Assembly: GCA_019914995.1 (NCBI GenBank)
Contig: CM034126.1
Location: forward strand, 9,367,001 to 9,431,000
Direction: 5' to 3'
DNA from: Acanthochlamys bracteata
Taxonomy: Eukaryota; Streptophyta; Magnoliopsida; Pandanales; Velloziaceae
DNA length: 64,000 bases
Positions 26,901 through 38,221 of the stretch are shown here, in pieces (positions within the stretch are counted from its first letter, which is position 1; every line of letters begins with the position of its first letter). Made by a program: the position numbers and the translations under genes. A model generated the notes under the pieces. It saw only the letters and a program-made list of their open reading frames with translations, was not told the origin of the DNA and did no database searches.

Positions 26901-28405
26901 AGCTGATCCCAAGCAAGTGGTATTAGTTTGGGAGTCGCTCATAACAGTTGTCAAATATTTATGGATTCAGAACAAAAGGATTCATGTAGCCGATTCCGCT
27001 TAGTGGAATAAAGTTTGGTCCGAAGTACAATATGTAGGCCTATGAGATTGTTAACCCATATGTAGGGGGCATTCTTTGTAGAAGAATCCAAGTTTCCCAA
27101 CCCACTTAGTGCGAAAAAATTTCGTTGAAGAGGAAGATATCTTCCCAATGAGGTTCTTAATTCCATGGGCTCTTGTCGTAGGTATCGTAGTTAGGTTACG
27201 GTGGTGCCATGGCATAAGGCATCATTATGAGCCCCACAGCAAATCATTGACCATGGTACCATGGATAAGTAATCTTCCAAATTGAGCCATGCCAGCCTAA
27301 GTAAGATAATGACCTTAAGAAAAGGTGCAGCTGCATGCAGTGTAGGTCAATATGCAGGTGCTACGTAAAGTGTGTAGACAATCAGACATGCTTCGATAAG
27401 TTATCATTTCTTGACTAAAGGAATCTGTCCACACAAGAATAAATTACTAGGCCAATTGATCTCACAAATTTTTTAATTTTGAGCAATTTAGACTAGACAC
27501 GACTCTGCCAGAATCATAAGAATCAATGACAATTGAAGGACCAATACCTATAAGTTATCCACAGATTATTATAAAAATCCATCAGCTTAACCTGTTGCAA
27601 GGACCATCCACACAAGAAACTTTGAGAAATCATAAAGACCATAACATTGGAGCAAGTTTTTTATCAAAACAACGGCCAGAATCTCTAATCTCAGAAGCCT
27701 AAACTCTCCACTCAAGTATGAACTGTTGCAAGATTTACAAAGTTTCTAGCTTTTCTGAAATGCAAAAAACTAAAATAAGCACATTTCATTAGTAAAACCT
27801 AATTCATCTAAAATTCAAAACAGCAAACTCCAAAAGTTCACTCCCATATATCAGATACCTATACTGATCTCTTCTTTGAGGCAAATTATTTTCCAAATTG
27901 CAAAAGCAATATACAGACAGAGATCAAAGACCGAAGAGAGGAACAATTCTGCGAAACAACAACCAGTACCAAAAAAGATCCCAACTCTATGACATGTTTT
28001 CTATAAAAACAGTGAAGTTTCTAAAGAGATTACAAAAAGATCGAAATGATTGAAGAAGCCCTGATCCGAGAACACCAAGTAAAATCAATAAAAGATTGCG
28101 CATAACAAACCAAAACAGAAGCAGTCAAATCATACAGATCAACAGAAAGATTTTTATTTTCTTCTTCAAGAGAGACGACGGAGACTTACAACTAGATCGA
28201 GTCCAGGGTGATCAGAACCCCAGAAGATATCATGATCAACAACAACAAAGTTTCCAGAAACTGTATCGCCTTCATAGAGCACGTACTCGTAGACACACTC
28301 CATGTCCGTCACGGTAACGGAAAGCCCCGCTGCCGGCCGCCACGTCATCAAAAGAATCACCACCGCCGTCAACAGCACAGGCGAATTCCTTCGCCGCTGC
28401 TCCAT
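23922..28405 (-). CDS. P24BETA3: p24-beta3 transmembrane emp24-domain cargo receptor
   Basis: Four exons (28405-28190, 25812-25626, 25306-25199, 24055-23922) give 214 residues in one frame. Residues 1-27 are a signal peptide ending in PAAG. The GOLD domain follows (VLYEGDTVSGNFVVVDHDIF, then PRPGMYKFCFHNP) with two cysteines, C37 and one near 104, expected to pair. Next come a helical/coiled-coil stretch (VNVKIAELREALESVTAEQ), one membrane span at about 177-198, and a short cytosolic tail RRLFDKSVAYNRV. These proteins shuttle between ER and Golgi in COPI/COPII vesicles and help select cargo. I recall the beta3 type (At3g22845) sharing the phrases SVAYNRV and IPNEHDLAKD, while beta2 differs strongly. 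The first intron is long (2.4 kb) and carries a SINE-like relic. Both family and subtype calls are strong. Confidence 0.95.
26945..27015 (+). repeat. Relic of a plant SINE/LINE 3' end
   Basis: The phrase CATGTAGCCGATTCCGCTTA followed by GTGGAATAAAGTTTGG matches, with several changes, a tail common in plant short retroposons (CATGTAGCCGACCCCACTTA then GTGGGATAAGGCTTTG). It sits in intron 1 of the p24 gene. The upstream body is too decayed to delimit. This rests on remembered family sequence only. Confidence 0.45.
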
Positions 28406-28705
28406 TTCCGCCCGATCAACCGATCTATCCTTCTCTTCTTCTTCTAAATCTAGTAAGGATTCTGATGAATAGAAGTTCTGTTTTGAAGATTTTGTTGGGA
28501 GCTTTGGTTTCGTACGATTGAAGAACGAAAGAACTAGGGGGCAGTTTGGTAAAACTTTATAAAAATTTGATTTTTAAATTTTAAATTTATATTATTAAAT
28601 ATTTTTTAAAAAATATATTTAAAAAATTTTAAAATATAAAAAATTTTACGTACCTAAATTTTTTATTAATTTGTTTTTTAAATAAAAAAATAAAACTTAT
28701 TTTTT

Positions 28706-28746
<41 letters not shown>

Positions 28747-30170
28747 TATAAAAAATTTATTTTAAAAATATTTTCAAACGATTTTTAGTTTTGAGTTATA
28801 GTACTAAGTTAACTTGCAGTACCGTTTCATTATGTTACGGTTTCTTAATTAGTGGAATTTTTGCTTTTAAATTTCTTGTTTACCAAATTCTTTTTGCAGT
28901 TTTCTGATTAAGCAGGTCACTTGCCTTTTCTGATTAGTGGAACTTCTTCAACCTGGGTAATGCTTCGTTCTTCTTGTGCTCTGTATAATGGATTAATGAT
29001 CTGCTAAATCTCAGTAAAGAATTGTGTAGGAATCCTCTAGTTAATTTAATGTGGTTATGATGCCTTATTTTTGTTTTTGATAAATAAGTCAAACTTGATG
29101 AACTGAATCATTTACTGGAGCTGGTGCCTTTGTCACACTTATATTAGCTTGTACCAAAGTCCAACAAAGAAATCAATGGCTGTGGAGATGTTTAGTGGTA
29201 GGACTGTAGGAGATGATATTTTTCTTTGAACTGCTTTACGTGACCCTTTTTTTAAGCTGTTCCACTGTTACTTTGTTATTGTCAGTTTTGAAGCAATTTT
29301 ATTGTTATTTGGTTATTTTGATTATGGACTCTTTTGGTTTGTCCTTTTTGAGTAATCAATTTTAAGATTATGAGTTCCTTTATTTGACTTGAGAAAGCTT
29401 TACGCATTTGTGGCTGATTTGTTTGAATTGCATTTGTGGTCATGCATAGGATTTCTAGAAGAGCTAAATTTTCAATACTATTTGACAGGATTCTAGTAGG
29501 GCAAAGCTGTCAATGGCTTAATAGTGAATAGGAATTGCTTAGTGTTACATTCACATTAAACACCAAATTTCAAACATAGCTGATAAGAAAGCTCTATTTT
29601 CCCTAAACTTCTCCTATATAGAGTAGCAAGGAAATAAACATTTGAAATCCAGCTATGTTTTGTATGATATTTCCCATTTTTGTTATAAATATAGTTTTAC
29701 TTTCTTGTGCTAGTGAAAGGCCATGATCAGCTTCTTTTAGTCTTGTTCACTCACATACTTTTGTTTTTGCAAAAAAATAATCATAATTTTATGATAGTGT
29801 CTTGAATATCTTCCTTTAGATTTGTCATAATTGCTCTTTCTTTTCCTATCTCTTTTGACACTTACAGTTATTTGTCTTTCCTAACCCCTGTAGTCACTGT
29901 TTTCTTAATGACTTAATTGTTTTCTTCGTCACTCAAATAGTTTAGTGATCTTTGTTAGTCCCTGTAATTGATATTTTCCCTCTTGAATCCTTGATCCTTA
30001 ATGTTCAACAAGATCCACATTACTAATTCCATATCCAAAGATTCCCAACTTCCCTTTCCTAACAATAACTTTTGTGAGTTTTATTTAAAATAGTACTGGT
30101 TAACTATCTAATTAGTTAATTATTATTATATATTCAATTAACTGGTTCATGTTAGTGTGTTTTGACTAAT
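28406..30170. other. Promoter side of p24 and spacer with an (AT)n tract
   Basis: Immediately above the p24 start (28406-28530) lies its probable leader/promoter. From 28,540 to 28,790 the sequence is extremely AT-rich and includes an (AT)15 run at 28709-28738. The rest, up to about 30.17 kb, has moderate composition without an exon-like frame on either strand; no element was identified. Confidence 0.5.
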
Positions 30171-30179
30171 GTATGTTAT

Positions 30180-30845
30180 TGATGAATAAGATGTATAAGA
30201 ATTGGATATAGATCAATGATAAGTTATTGAAGGGGAGTACAAATGAAGTTCATTCTTTCATGCAAGCGATAATTTAGGGGATGTTAAAGAAGATGATTAT
30301 CCATATGGACATATTTAAATGCATATTCATACATTCTTGATGTTGTATATATGCATCTACTTATTAAAGATTTCATGGTATCTTATACTAAATTCAACCT
30401 TTATGAAGAAGTCACTAATTGAGATGATGACAATCTCTATGGCTATGAAGATGGAGCTCCAACTAGATATGGTGAAGATGAGAAATATGATGACATACTT
30501 CTTGGAAAATGTACGTAAGGGTGGTGTGGACTTAGGGTCCACCAATTTAACTCATCATTAACATTGTGGTGAAGGGTCAGAGCCGATGAGTGAAAATGAT
30601 CTAGATAGCTATGATAAATTGTTGAAAGATATAGAAAAGCTATTATACGAGAGATAGAGAATTTCAAAGTAATCCTTCTTTATAAAACTATTGCATGTAA
30701 ACGTACTTCACCATTGGAATAATCAAGGCTTTAATTTGTTCTTGAAAAGGTTATTTACTTTCTTATATGTGGAAAGGTTCTCAAGGATTTAACTTGGGAT
30801 GGGAACATATTCCTACATGTAAGAATGATTATGTTCTCTTTAAAA
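30180..30845 (+). pseudogene. Decayed CACTA (En/Spm-type) transposase N-terminal region
   Basis: Short frame-shifted pieces resemble the start of TNP2-class CACTA transposases. They are a MYKNWI-like opening, an acidic stretch (NLYGYEDGAP), LDSYDKLLKDIEKLLYE, then pieces like the family's CxxFSKLSF...HWSNKSF segment (TYFTIGIIKALI in one frame, with FNLGWEHIPTCKNDYVLF in another). Several stops and shifts break it, so it cannot be active. No zinc-finger or catalytic core downstream was found, so only the front of the gene survives. The assignment rests on remembered family sequence. Confidence 0.55.
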
Positions 30846-31089
30846 TATTGGTGTTGATAATAAATTCGGCGTATGTTGATGGTTGATGAATTTTTATGTT
30901 GAATGTCGATGTAAATGGTAGATTTTAGTGAATGTTGATGTGTATAATTTTAGTGATTGTATCTTGAATGTTGATATATATATTGAATTGGATAGTTAAT
31001 TTAGTGAATTATTGCGAAATGGGAAGGTTCTTGATAGTACATTAAGAGCTTTACCTACTAAATTTGTTGTTAATATCACTACTTGCCAA

Positions 31090-31440
31090 CAAAAATTCAG
31101 TTGGTATTTATAAAAAACTATTGACCAAATGAATCAGTATTACCAACGTTTTATCGATTAAACGACTAAGGAAGCAGTTGATAATGCTTTTTTAGCTTTA
31201 TCAATCGGATAGCTGGTTGGTATACAAACTTTTACCGACCAATAATCTAATCAGTATTCTTCTAATTGCCGATTGACTGGGCTAGCCAAAATACTTTGAT
31301 TTTACCGACGAAATATTAGTCCCTATTATTATATTTTAGCGATCAATTGCTGCGGTTGGTATTCCTTCTCCTTAGCTACTGAAGGTATTTAGTCAGTAAT
31401 AAGATGATTTTTACCAATTAGAGTAACATTTTAGTTGGTA
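31090..31440. mobile_element. Possible CACTA subterminal repeat region
   Basis: Short words around TTACCGACCAA, GGTTGGTA and TTTACCGACGAAA recur many times in both orientations over about 350 bp. That is the way CACTA subterminal regions bind their own TNPA-like protein. It lies about 250 bp beyond the transposase relic. No CACTACAAGAA-type terminus was found on either side, so the element's ends are lost or unrecognisable. Confidence 0.45.
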
Positions 31441-32260
31441 TTCCGATTCTTTATATACGTCACACTCAACGAGACAGTCATGTACGTCGTGATTTTCATT
31501 CATATCCTATTTAACCCTTTAAATTGTTATAAAACAAAGTATTTTATAATAAAATAAAAAAAATGTAAAAGTGCTTCTATGTACGTGATGGTCATGTACG
31601 CGATGATTCCGTATCATTTCATTACTTAATTTTTTATTTTATCCATTAAGTTATTATGAATAATATTATATCGTAAAATTTAAAAAAGACAAAACCACCT
31701 CTATCACACTCTTTCTATTTTTCAAATGTCATTTTGGTTTCGCTTGCGCTTCATACTCGCCAAGATAGTCATGTAGAGTTGGTTTCATATCATTCACAGT
31801 TTATTTTCGTATTCGCCTTTTTAATTGTTATATCCAAGTATTTTCAAATGAAAATTTAAAACTACAAAACTCCATCTATTTTCACTCCTTATCCCTAAAT
31901 ATTAGTGCAATTTGCCTCACATCACATTCGCCTAGATGGTCATGTATGTGACAATTTCATGTCATATATCACTTATTTTTTAATTTTCATCCCTTAAAAC
32001 TATTATAAACCTAATTTTTTATAGTAAAAACTTCAAAAGTACAAATCGCTTTAATTTCACTCGTCACACTTTCAAATACAATTCGATTCTTCATACGTGT
32101 CACATTCGCTAAAACGGTCATGTATGTAATGCTTTCATATCATATCATTTTTTATGTTTTACTTTTACCTCTTAAGTTACTATAACTAAAACTAATTATA
32201 TAGTATAATAAAATTATAATAAACTTCCACATTCAATAAAATTAAAGAAAAATTGTGTGC
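31440..32260. repeat. Degenerate tandem array, period about 175 bp
   Basis: The anchor GTCATGTA, preceded by cAC(A)CTCGCC/ATTCGCC-like words and followed by an AT-rich half, recurs at 31477, 31591, 31768, 31939 and 32117. The spacings are 114, 177, 171 and 178 bases. The copies are strongly diverged. The first unit is short, as if cut. There is no coding potential. Confidence 0.6.
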
Positions 32261-32963
32261 TAAAAAGGATAACATATTATCTAGACTAATTATTTCTTGT
32301 CTGTATACCTCGCATTGACCAAACTATTTCTATGAGGTTGTTATACTCTTTTCTTTAGAGGAGGACCGTGAAACATACCTGAACCTCGCAACTAGTATAG
32401 TAGAGTAATGGTTGTAACTTTCTGGCAGCTTTCGTATATTATATAATAGTCAGTCCCATATGCCATACACCTGAACCGTAAAATTTCAGACTTTTTTTGC
32501 AGAGGTAATTTACTATGCATACAAGAAGTCCACGAAATGTTATTATTAATACATAATAAAAAAATAATATATTGTACACATACTTATATTTTTAAAAATT
32601 TACAAAAAGTTTTATAAAATATTTATTACATAAATGAACTATTTATTTTAGAATAAAAAATATTCCAAGCGCTCCATCAAACATCCACTTGGTAGGTATA
32701 GTAACGCCTTCCAGACATTAATGATCTCATAGTGACTAGGATCTATAAGATCACCTATATACAATCATTCCACATGCATGTCAATATAGTAACTACAAGC
32801 TAAATAATCACCAAAAAGCCACACACTAGACAGACAAGTGAATTTTTCAGAGAAGAGGGTTCTATTTTAGGGATATTTGATGCAAGAAATCCCAACTTAT
32901 CAGCCAACTCCTACACATCGTTTGTGCTCCAAATCTGATATGTTATTCTCCTCACCAACATTT

Positions 32964-35345
32964 TTAATTCAACAGTTCCTCCCAAAAGCTATCAGTCAAT
33001 TCTGCATCATCCGTAATTTCTTGTTTTCGCTGTTCTTCTTCTTTGTTTTTCCTCAATCCTTGAATCTCTAGTGCTAAAGTTTCTAACTCTGACACCTCCT
33101 TATGCTGGTAAACTTCTTCTCCTTCAGCAGCAACTTTAGTCAAAGATGTCACATTCTCCTTGGTTAGACTTTGGTCTGCAATATAGTGTTCTGGTACAAC
33201 CTCTATCTGCCTTCGCCTTTTATTACTGATAGCTTCTTCAATCTCCTTCGTCTTCTCTTTTCTATCAAGAAGTTGTTGGATGAAATCTGGCTTGTGCATT
33301 CCTCTCCCCAAGAAGGCCACCATTTGACATTGTTTCTGCTCAGTTCCTTGGACCTGCTCTTCCAGAGCTAGGATTTGAGTTCTTGCTTTCTGCTGGTCCT
33401 GCCTTATCTTGACTATTTCAGCCATTAATATGTTCTTGTCTCGCTTTAGCCTATCAATCTCTTCACCCATCCCAAACCCTCCAACTTCCAAGTAAGGACC
33501 CTGAGGCTGTTGACATAGAGCAGAATGAGAGGGAGGTCTTTGCCGTCTGATTGTCCTGAGGAGATGCTTCTGATGCTGGAGAAATCCTTCATTTGCAAAC
33601 TCCCACTGGTCTGGATCCACCTTTCTGAAGCCCTGCAAAACATGAGAGCTGTCAATTGCGCAGGAGGCAAGAGAGAACTGTGAAACAAAGAAAAGTTCAG
33701 ACAAATTGCTTTCATAAAGTTGGGATGAAGATTAGAGTACAATAACAAGCAATTATCAACAACTTGCTCTCATAGGCGCAGAGCTCTGCTAATATTTTCT
33801 TAGTGTTTTATCTTAGGTTGAAAGCAGCTACACTTCTAAGAATTAGAAACAATGAACAATTTACTTCAGGTGGTATGAATAGACCTATTTCAAAGAACAT
33901 TCTGGTGATCCTTCTCGATGTTTGTCTTCAGCTGTGCTACAACAGAGAACATAGGAAATTCTGTTAGAGATGAAATTTTGACAACCAGTATATAATAAGT
34001 TATTACAAATCAATGACAACATGGATGTTCAAACATCAGGAGTATGGTTATGTAGCACTCAAAGTGCACTTCTAAACAATGGAGATTCTTTTAGCATTCA
34101 TTGCGGTCAATCCTACATGGGAGCTGCAACAAAATGAAGGTTTATGCCAAAGCGTTACCAATACTCTCTCTATCAAGAGTTCCTCCCTTATAACAAAGGA
34201 CAAAAGGGCAAGGCAAGGACAAGAAAAAGCAAGTACAAAAGAGTTAAGAAAACAACTAGACATGAAGAGCAGAGGAAGAGGTTTGAAGGAGATTATGCAT
34301 GAAGTGTCTCTGAAATTCATTATAACTAATATTATTTTTCAGTTCCGTTTTAACGATTTATGCTAGATTTGTGCATTAGCTCTAGCTGCCTTCTAGTATA
34401 AGCATCCTCATGCCACTGATGAATACAGGTTAGGAATATGAATGGTGTGAGTGAAAATGAGAGCGAAGGAACGATAGACAAGTTTTCTTATATCATTGTT
34501 TACATACAACTACAAGGAGAAAAGAGGTCTCCCTCTTTATATATGGAACCCTCCTACCCACATCTCCATATATTGATCAAGGATGCTACAACGCTGGAGG
34601 TGATAAGTTAAGAACCATATATTAAGGCCAACAATTCAATCCAGATACACTTGATACATACATACATAAGCCAATCAACTATGCAAAGATCAATGGAACA
34701 GTCGTACTGCTGCATGAAGCATAACCTTAAAAAGCACAGCATGGAAGTACACTATCATTTTTGCATAGATTCTTGCCGCACATTCTCCAAGAAGCTCTCT
34801 TTGTCAGAACAACACAAAATTGAGGTAATTTCTTATCTCATATCTGTAGATATTCTTTCATGGAAAAACAATATGGTAGAAACTTAAAGCATGCCAAGTT
34901 TAAGCGAAAACTACTAACACACCCCAAAAAAAAAAAAGAGCTACTCTGCTATAATCTATAATCCTTTCTTACCTAGCTGATCCCAAAATTATAGAAGAAT
35001 TTAACAAAAATATAGAAAATAAATTGAGAAAAAGTATCTGACACTTACATATGTATTGAGCTGCCTGACAAAGCTGGAAAAATTGTTGTGCTTGAAATAT
35101 CTCGGCAGCAGAGCGCCAGCAAAAGTATGCGGATCCCAAACAACAAAACTACTGCCTGTTCTGGACCAAGAGATCACTCGATTAGTCATCGGATCGTCAA
35201 CAGCCTCATACGTCTTTGTGAGAAAAGGCGGCGGCCCGATTTCGTGCAACCCTTCGATTGGTCTTGCAGGAATAGTCTCAGTCCATGATGAACTTACTTC
35301 AATATATTCCTCTTTCACTGTTGGATCCTTCTGACCTCGGTTCAT
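32964..35345 (-). CDS. HSFA6B: Class A heat shock transcription factor (HSFA6b/A7-like)
   Basis: Two coding exons (35345-35049 and 33632-32964) give 321 residues, with the intron at the position conserved in plant HSFs, inside the DNA-binding domain (QLNTY|GFRKV). The DNA-binding domain spans about 36-130 ([36 protein letters not shown]). A class A HR-A/B coiled coil lies at about 150-215 and a basic nuclear signal KRRR at 237-240. An aromatic/acidic AHA activator DSFWEELLN occupies 313-321. The [13 protein letters not shown] block points to the A6b/A7 group, not A2. The protein stops right after the AHA motif, where I recall A6b having a further tail. Upstream, TAAGTA-type donor and TTCAG acceptor signals (about 35,454 and 35,363) suggest a leader intron. 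The start is the first ATG after that acceptor. The symbol is the nearest group, not a proven orthologue. Confidence 0.9.
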
Positions 35346-35626
35346 GGCACCTTCAAATATCTGAAAAATCTCATAATCCAATTCAATATTCTTCTTTCTC
35401 TTGATGAAAGAAACATTGGTAAATTCTTTCAGAGAGAAATATAGATTACTTACATTAGACCCACTCGAGTGCACCCGGCAGAAGAAGCAGAACCGATACG
35501 TGTGACTTCAGCAAACGAGAACAGAAAGCAATAAAGAGAGCTGACTGAAAAAATTTGTTGCAGAGTTTAATTAAACGAGGAAGAAAATAGAGAGAAGAGA
35601 AGGCGGGTAAAGCAACGAGTTGAGCA

Positions 35627-35708
35627 GAAGGTTCTAGAGAAACAGTTCTAGAGAAACAGTTTTATGGATACGGTTGCGAGATGGAAATGTCATGGAAGGT
35701 TCTGGAAC
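35627..35708 (-). promoter_or_regulatory. Heat shock element cluster upstream of the HSF gene
   Basis: At 35695-35708 the sequence GAAGGTTCTGGAAC is a three-unit nGAAnnTTCnnGAAn heat shock element with no mismatch. At 35627-35639 GAAGGTTCTAGAG is a second, near-consensus site. A 14-bp unit GTTCTAGAGAAACA is repeated in tandem (35631-35644, 35645-35658), adding another TTCnnGAG pair. The cluster lies about 280-360 bp above the HSF start codon, where it would let HSFs induce the gene in heat. Confidence 0.75.
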
Positions 35709-35766
35709 ATTGCGGTGAGTTGATGTAAAAAGCTATTGCCGCAAATCGAAGAAAGACATAGAATAA

Positions 35767-36029
35767 GGGCGTGTTTACCAATACCCTAAACTTCACTTTC
35801 TTTAAATTATTTTTTTAACATAAAATACTTACAAAAACTAAAATAAATTTTTTTATTAATAAAATTTGTTTTAAAATTCAAATTTAAAACTTACTATAAA
35901 TATATAATTAATATAAAATTTTATTTTTTATTAAATATTTTTAATTAATTATTTTTTTTTTAAATTTTGCTTTCTAAAAACTTCACTTCACCCGAAAACT
36001 TCACTTCACTTCACTTGGTAAACACGCTC
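35767..36029. mobile_element. Tourist-like (PIF/Harbinger) MITE with TAA target duplication
   Basis: The termini GGGCGTGTTTACCAA and, inverted at the right, GAGCGTGTTTACCAA form 15-bp repeats with one mismatch. The element is 263 bp, AT-rich and non-coding, and is flanked on both sides by TAA (35764-35766 and 36030-36032). A three-base TAA duplication with GGGCGTGTTT-like ends fits the Tourist/Harbinger group. It sits about 60 bp above the heat shock elements. Confidence 0.8.
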
Positions 36030-36694
36030 TAAAAATGACGATTTTAATTAGTGAATCAATTTTGAATTAATTTATTTAATAATTAAATAAAATTTATTTA
36101 ATTTTAGTTTAATTTATAAATTTATACGGTTAAAATTATTAATTTTAATTCAATTTATTAATAATCTGATCATATTTAGATCAATTTATTTAATAATTAA
36201 AATTATTAATTATTAATTTACTATTTTTATGTTTTAGTAAAATTATAAAATCAGTTGTAATAAAAGTTCATAATGTTCATAATAGCGAGATATAGTGAAG
36301 GCCAACCAAATTATGTATTTTTTAATATCTTCATCGGTTTTTAAATTATCCAAAATAAATTATTTTTATTTTTAAAAAATATATGGTGATAGTTAAAATT
36401 TTATAATTATAAATTAATACTAATAATTTTGATAAAAATTTTGATATACACAGCTATTTAATAATAGTTTGATAAAAAATTTTATACGAAATTCAAATTC
36501 ATCATTACGAAAATACTTATATAGTAATAATTTCGATAATATTATAATTATCATCTTATATTATTTTACTAAAATATAAAAATAATGATTAATTATAAAT
36601 ATCATATAATTTAATAATTTATAAATTAATATCTATTATTTTTACTGCTAATATTTTAATACGGAAAGAAAAAATTAAATATTATTTCTTCAAA

Positions 36695-36882
36695 AGATGA
36701 CAATTCGAATTGGTGGTCAATTTCGGGTTAATTCGGATCGATTTATTTAATAATTGGATCAAATATGCTCAATCTTAATCCAATCTATATATTAATACGG
36801 GTCAAACTTTTTAGACCTAATATTAATCAAATAGGTCGATTTTGAATTGAATTTTTGGATTAGATCATATATTGCCAACTCT
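36695..36882. repeat. Short copy of an AATTCGAATT-starting interspersed repeat
   Basis: It starts AGATGACAATTCGAATTGG and ends ATATTGCCAACTCTAA, similar to the ends of the longer copy at 38222-38769. The interior is built from words like ATTTATTTAATAATTGGATC. A further diverged stretch of the same texture runs from about 36,032 to 36,230. The class is unknown. Confidence 0.45.
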
Positions 36883-38221
36883 AAGAAAGAGGCGGCCATT
36901 TTTCTAAAGTGTGAGGAAGTTAGAATTCTAATCAAAATAAAATAGCAATAAAAACAGTGAGCTTAAAGTTTTATAAATATTATAAAAAATTATTGATAAG
37001 TAGAACTAAGTCCCTCTTAATATCTATATTTCAGTATAACGACTATATTCTTTTAACGTGAAATAGATTATCTGTTCTGAAATAAGCCGTGTTAGACTTG
37101 AAATAAAGCAAATAATTTGTCTTTTAAAAAATAAATACTAAAAGTTTTAAAATTAAAAGGACAACTTGGTCTGAAATAGGTTACTGTTCTGAAATAAAAC
37201 GTGTTAGATTTGAAAGAAAGACAACTTGTTATGAAATAAAGTGGATCATAAAAATCTCACATGAACCAAACTATAAAATCTTATAGGAAGTAGATAATTA
37301 AGTTAGGCTTAGTTCAAATTTTGAACCAATTTGATCCAATTTGCTCTGATAGTATACGACGGAATTTAAAGTTTTGTTAAATCTAATTGACAATAGAAAA
37401 AATAAGCTTAAATTTCTATAAATATTATTTTTAAAATATTAATAAATAATATGAGATTAAATTCTTTTTAACAAAAGTTTCTAATTTAATTAAAAAATAC
37501 AATTCTCATAAAGTTAATTCCAAAATTGTTATTCATGTAACATAGACGGGTACTCGTAAAAGAAAAGTGATAAACAACACAAATATAGGAAACGACAATA
37601 TTAACGCCATCGCCAAAAAGAAGACGAACCAAGAAAAAAAGAATCTTGCAAGTAACTGAGGTCTAATGTCATTTAACTTCTCATGCAAAAAGTGTCAACT
37701 TCCTTCATTCTTGGGAATTAAAGCTTTTCAGATGTTTAGTGAGTTTGTCACTTCTCCTATTATGTTGATTGTGCTATTCAGTATCTTTTAGGTACGATAC
37801 ATCAAAATTTATTATTCTCATTTTCTTTTCTAAAGCTTCATGCACACACTATTTGTTTAGTAATCTGATTGATCGAAGGTCCACCATTGGTGTTTATATT
37901 TTCCTCAGTGTTCCTCACGTCTCCTAAAAAAGGTAAAAGGTCATGCAGTATTTTCTCAATCTTTTATGACGACTTAATATCATGCTATGACATGTACCAC
38001 TTCTTGATTATATGGTTGAGATAGTTGCAGTTGATATATGTCTCACACTTCAATCTTTCACGAGCTGATTAAGCACATTAAAATTGACTATCATTTCACG
38101 CGCCATCATCTTTAGCATAACACTATTAGCGTATCTTTTGTGTCCTTATCTCTTTAGATTTCTGATTTTTACAAAGTCCTATACTATTCAATAATTTTGT
38201 TTTTAATTGGCAAACTCTAGC
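36883..38221. other. AT-rich spacer with a diverged internal duplication
   Basis: Two related pieces, CTGTTCTGAAATAAGCCGTG near 37,070 and CTGTTCTGAAATAAAACGTG near 37,180, repeat at about 110 bp together with their flanks. No gene was found. The texture suggests worn retroelement-derived DNA but no boundaries could be set. Confidence 0.4.

Noticed and set aside
36930-37400. Possible copia LTR fossil (minus-strand TATCAGAGCAAATTGG near 37,335-37,350)
   Set aside because: Resembles a tRNA-Met primer site, but no paired repeat or coding part was found nearby; too weak to call.
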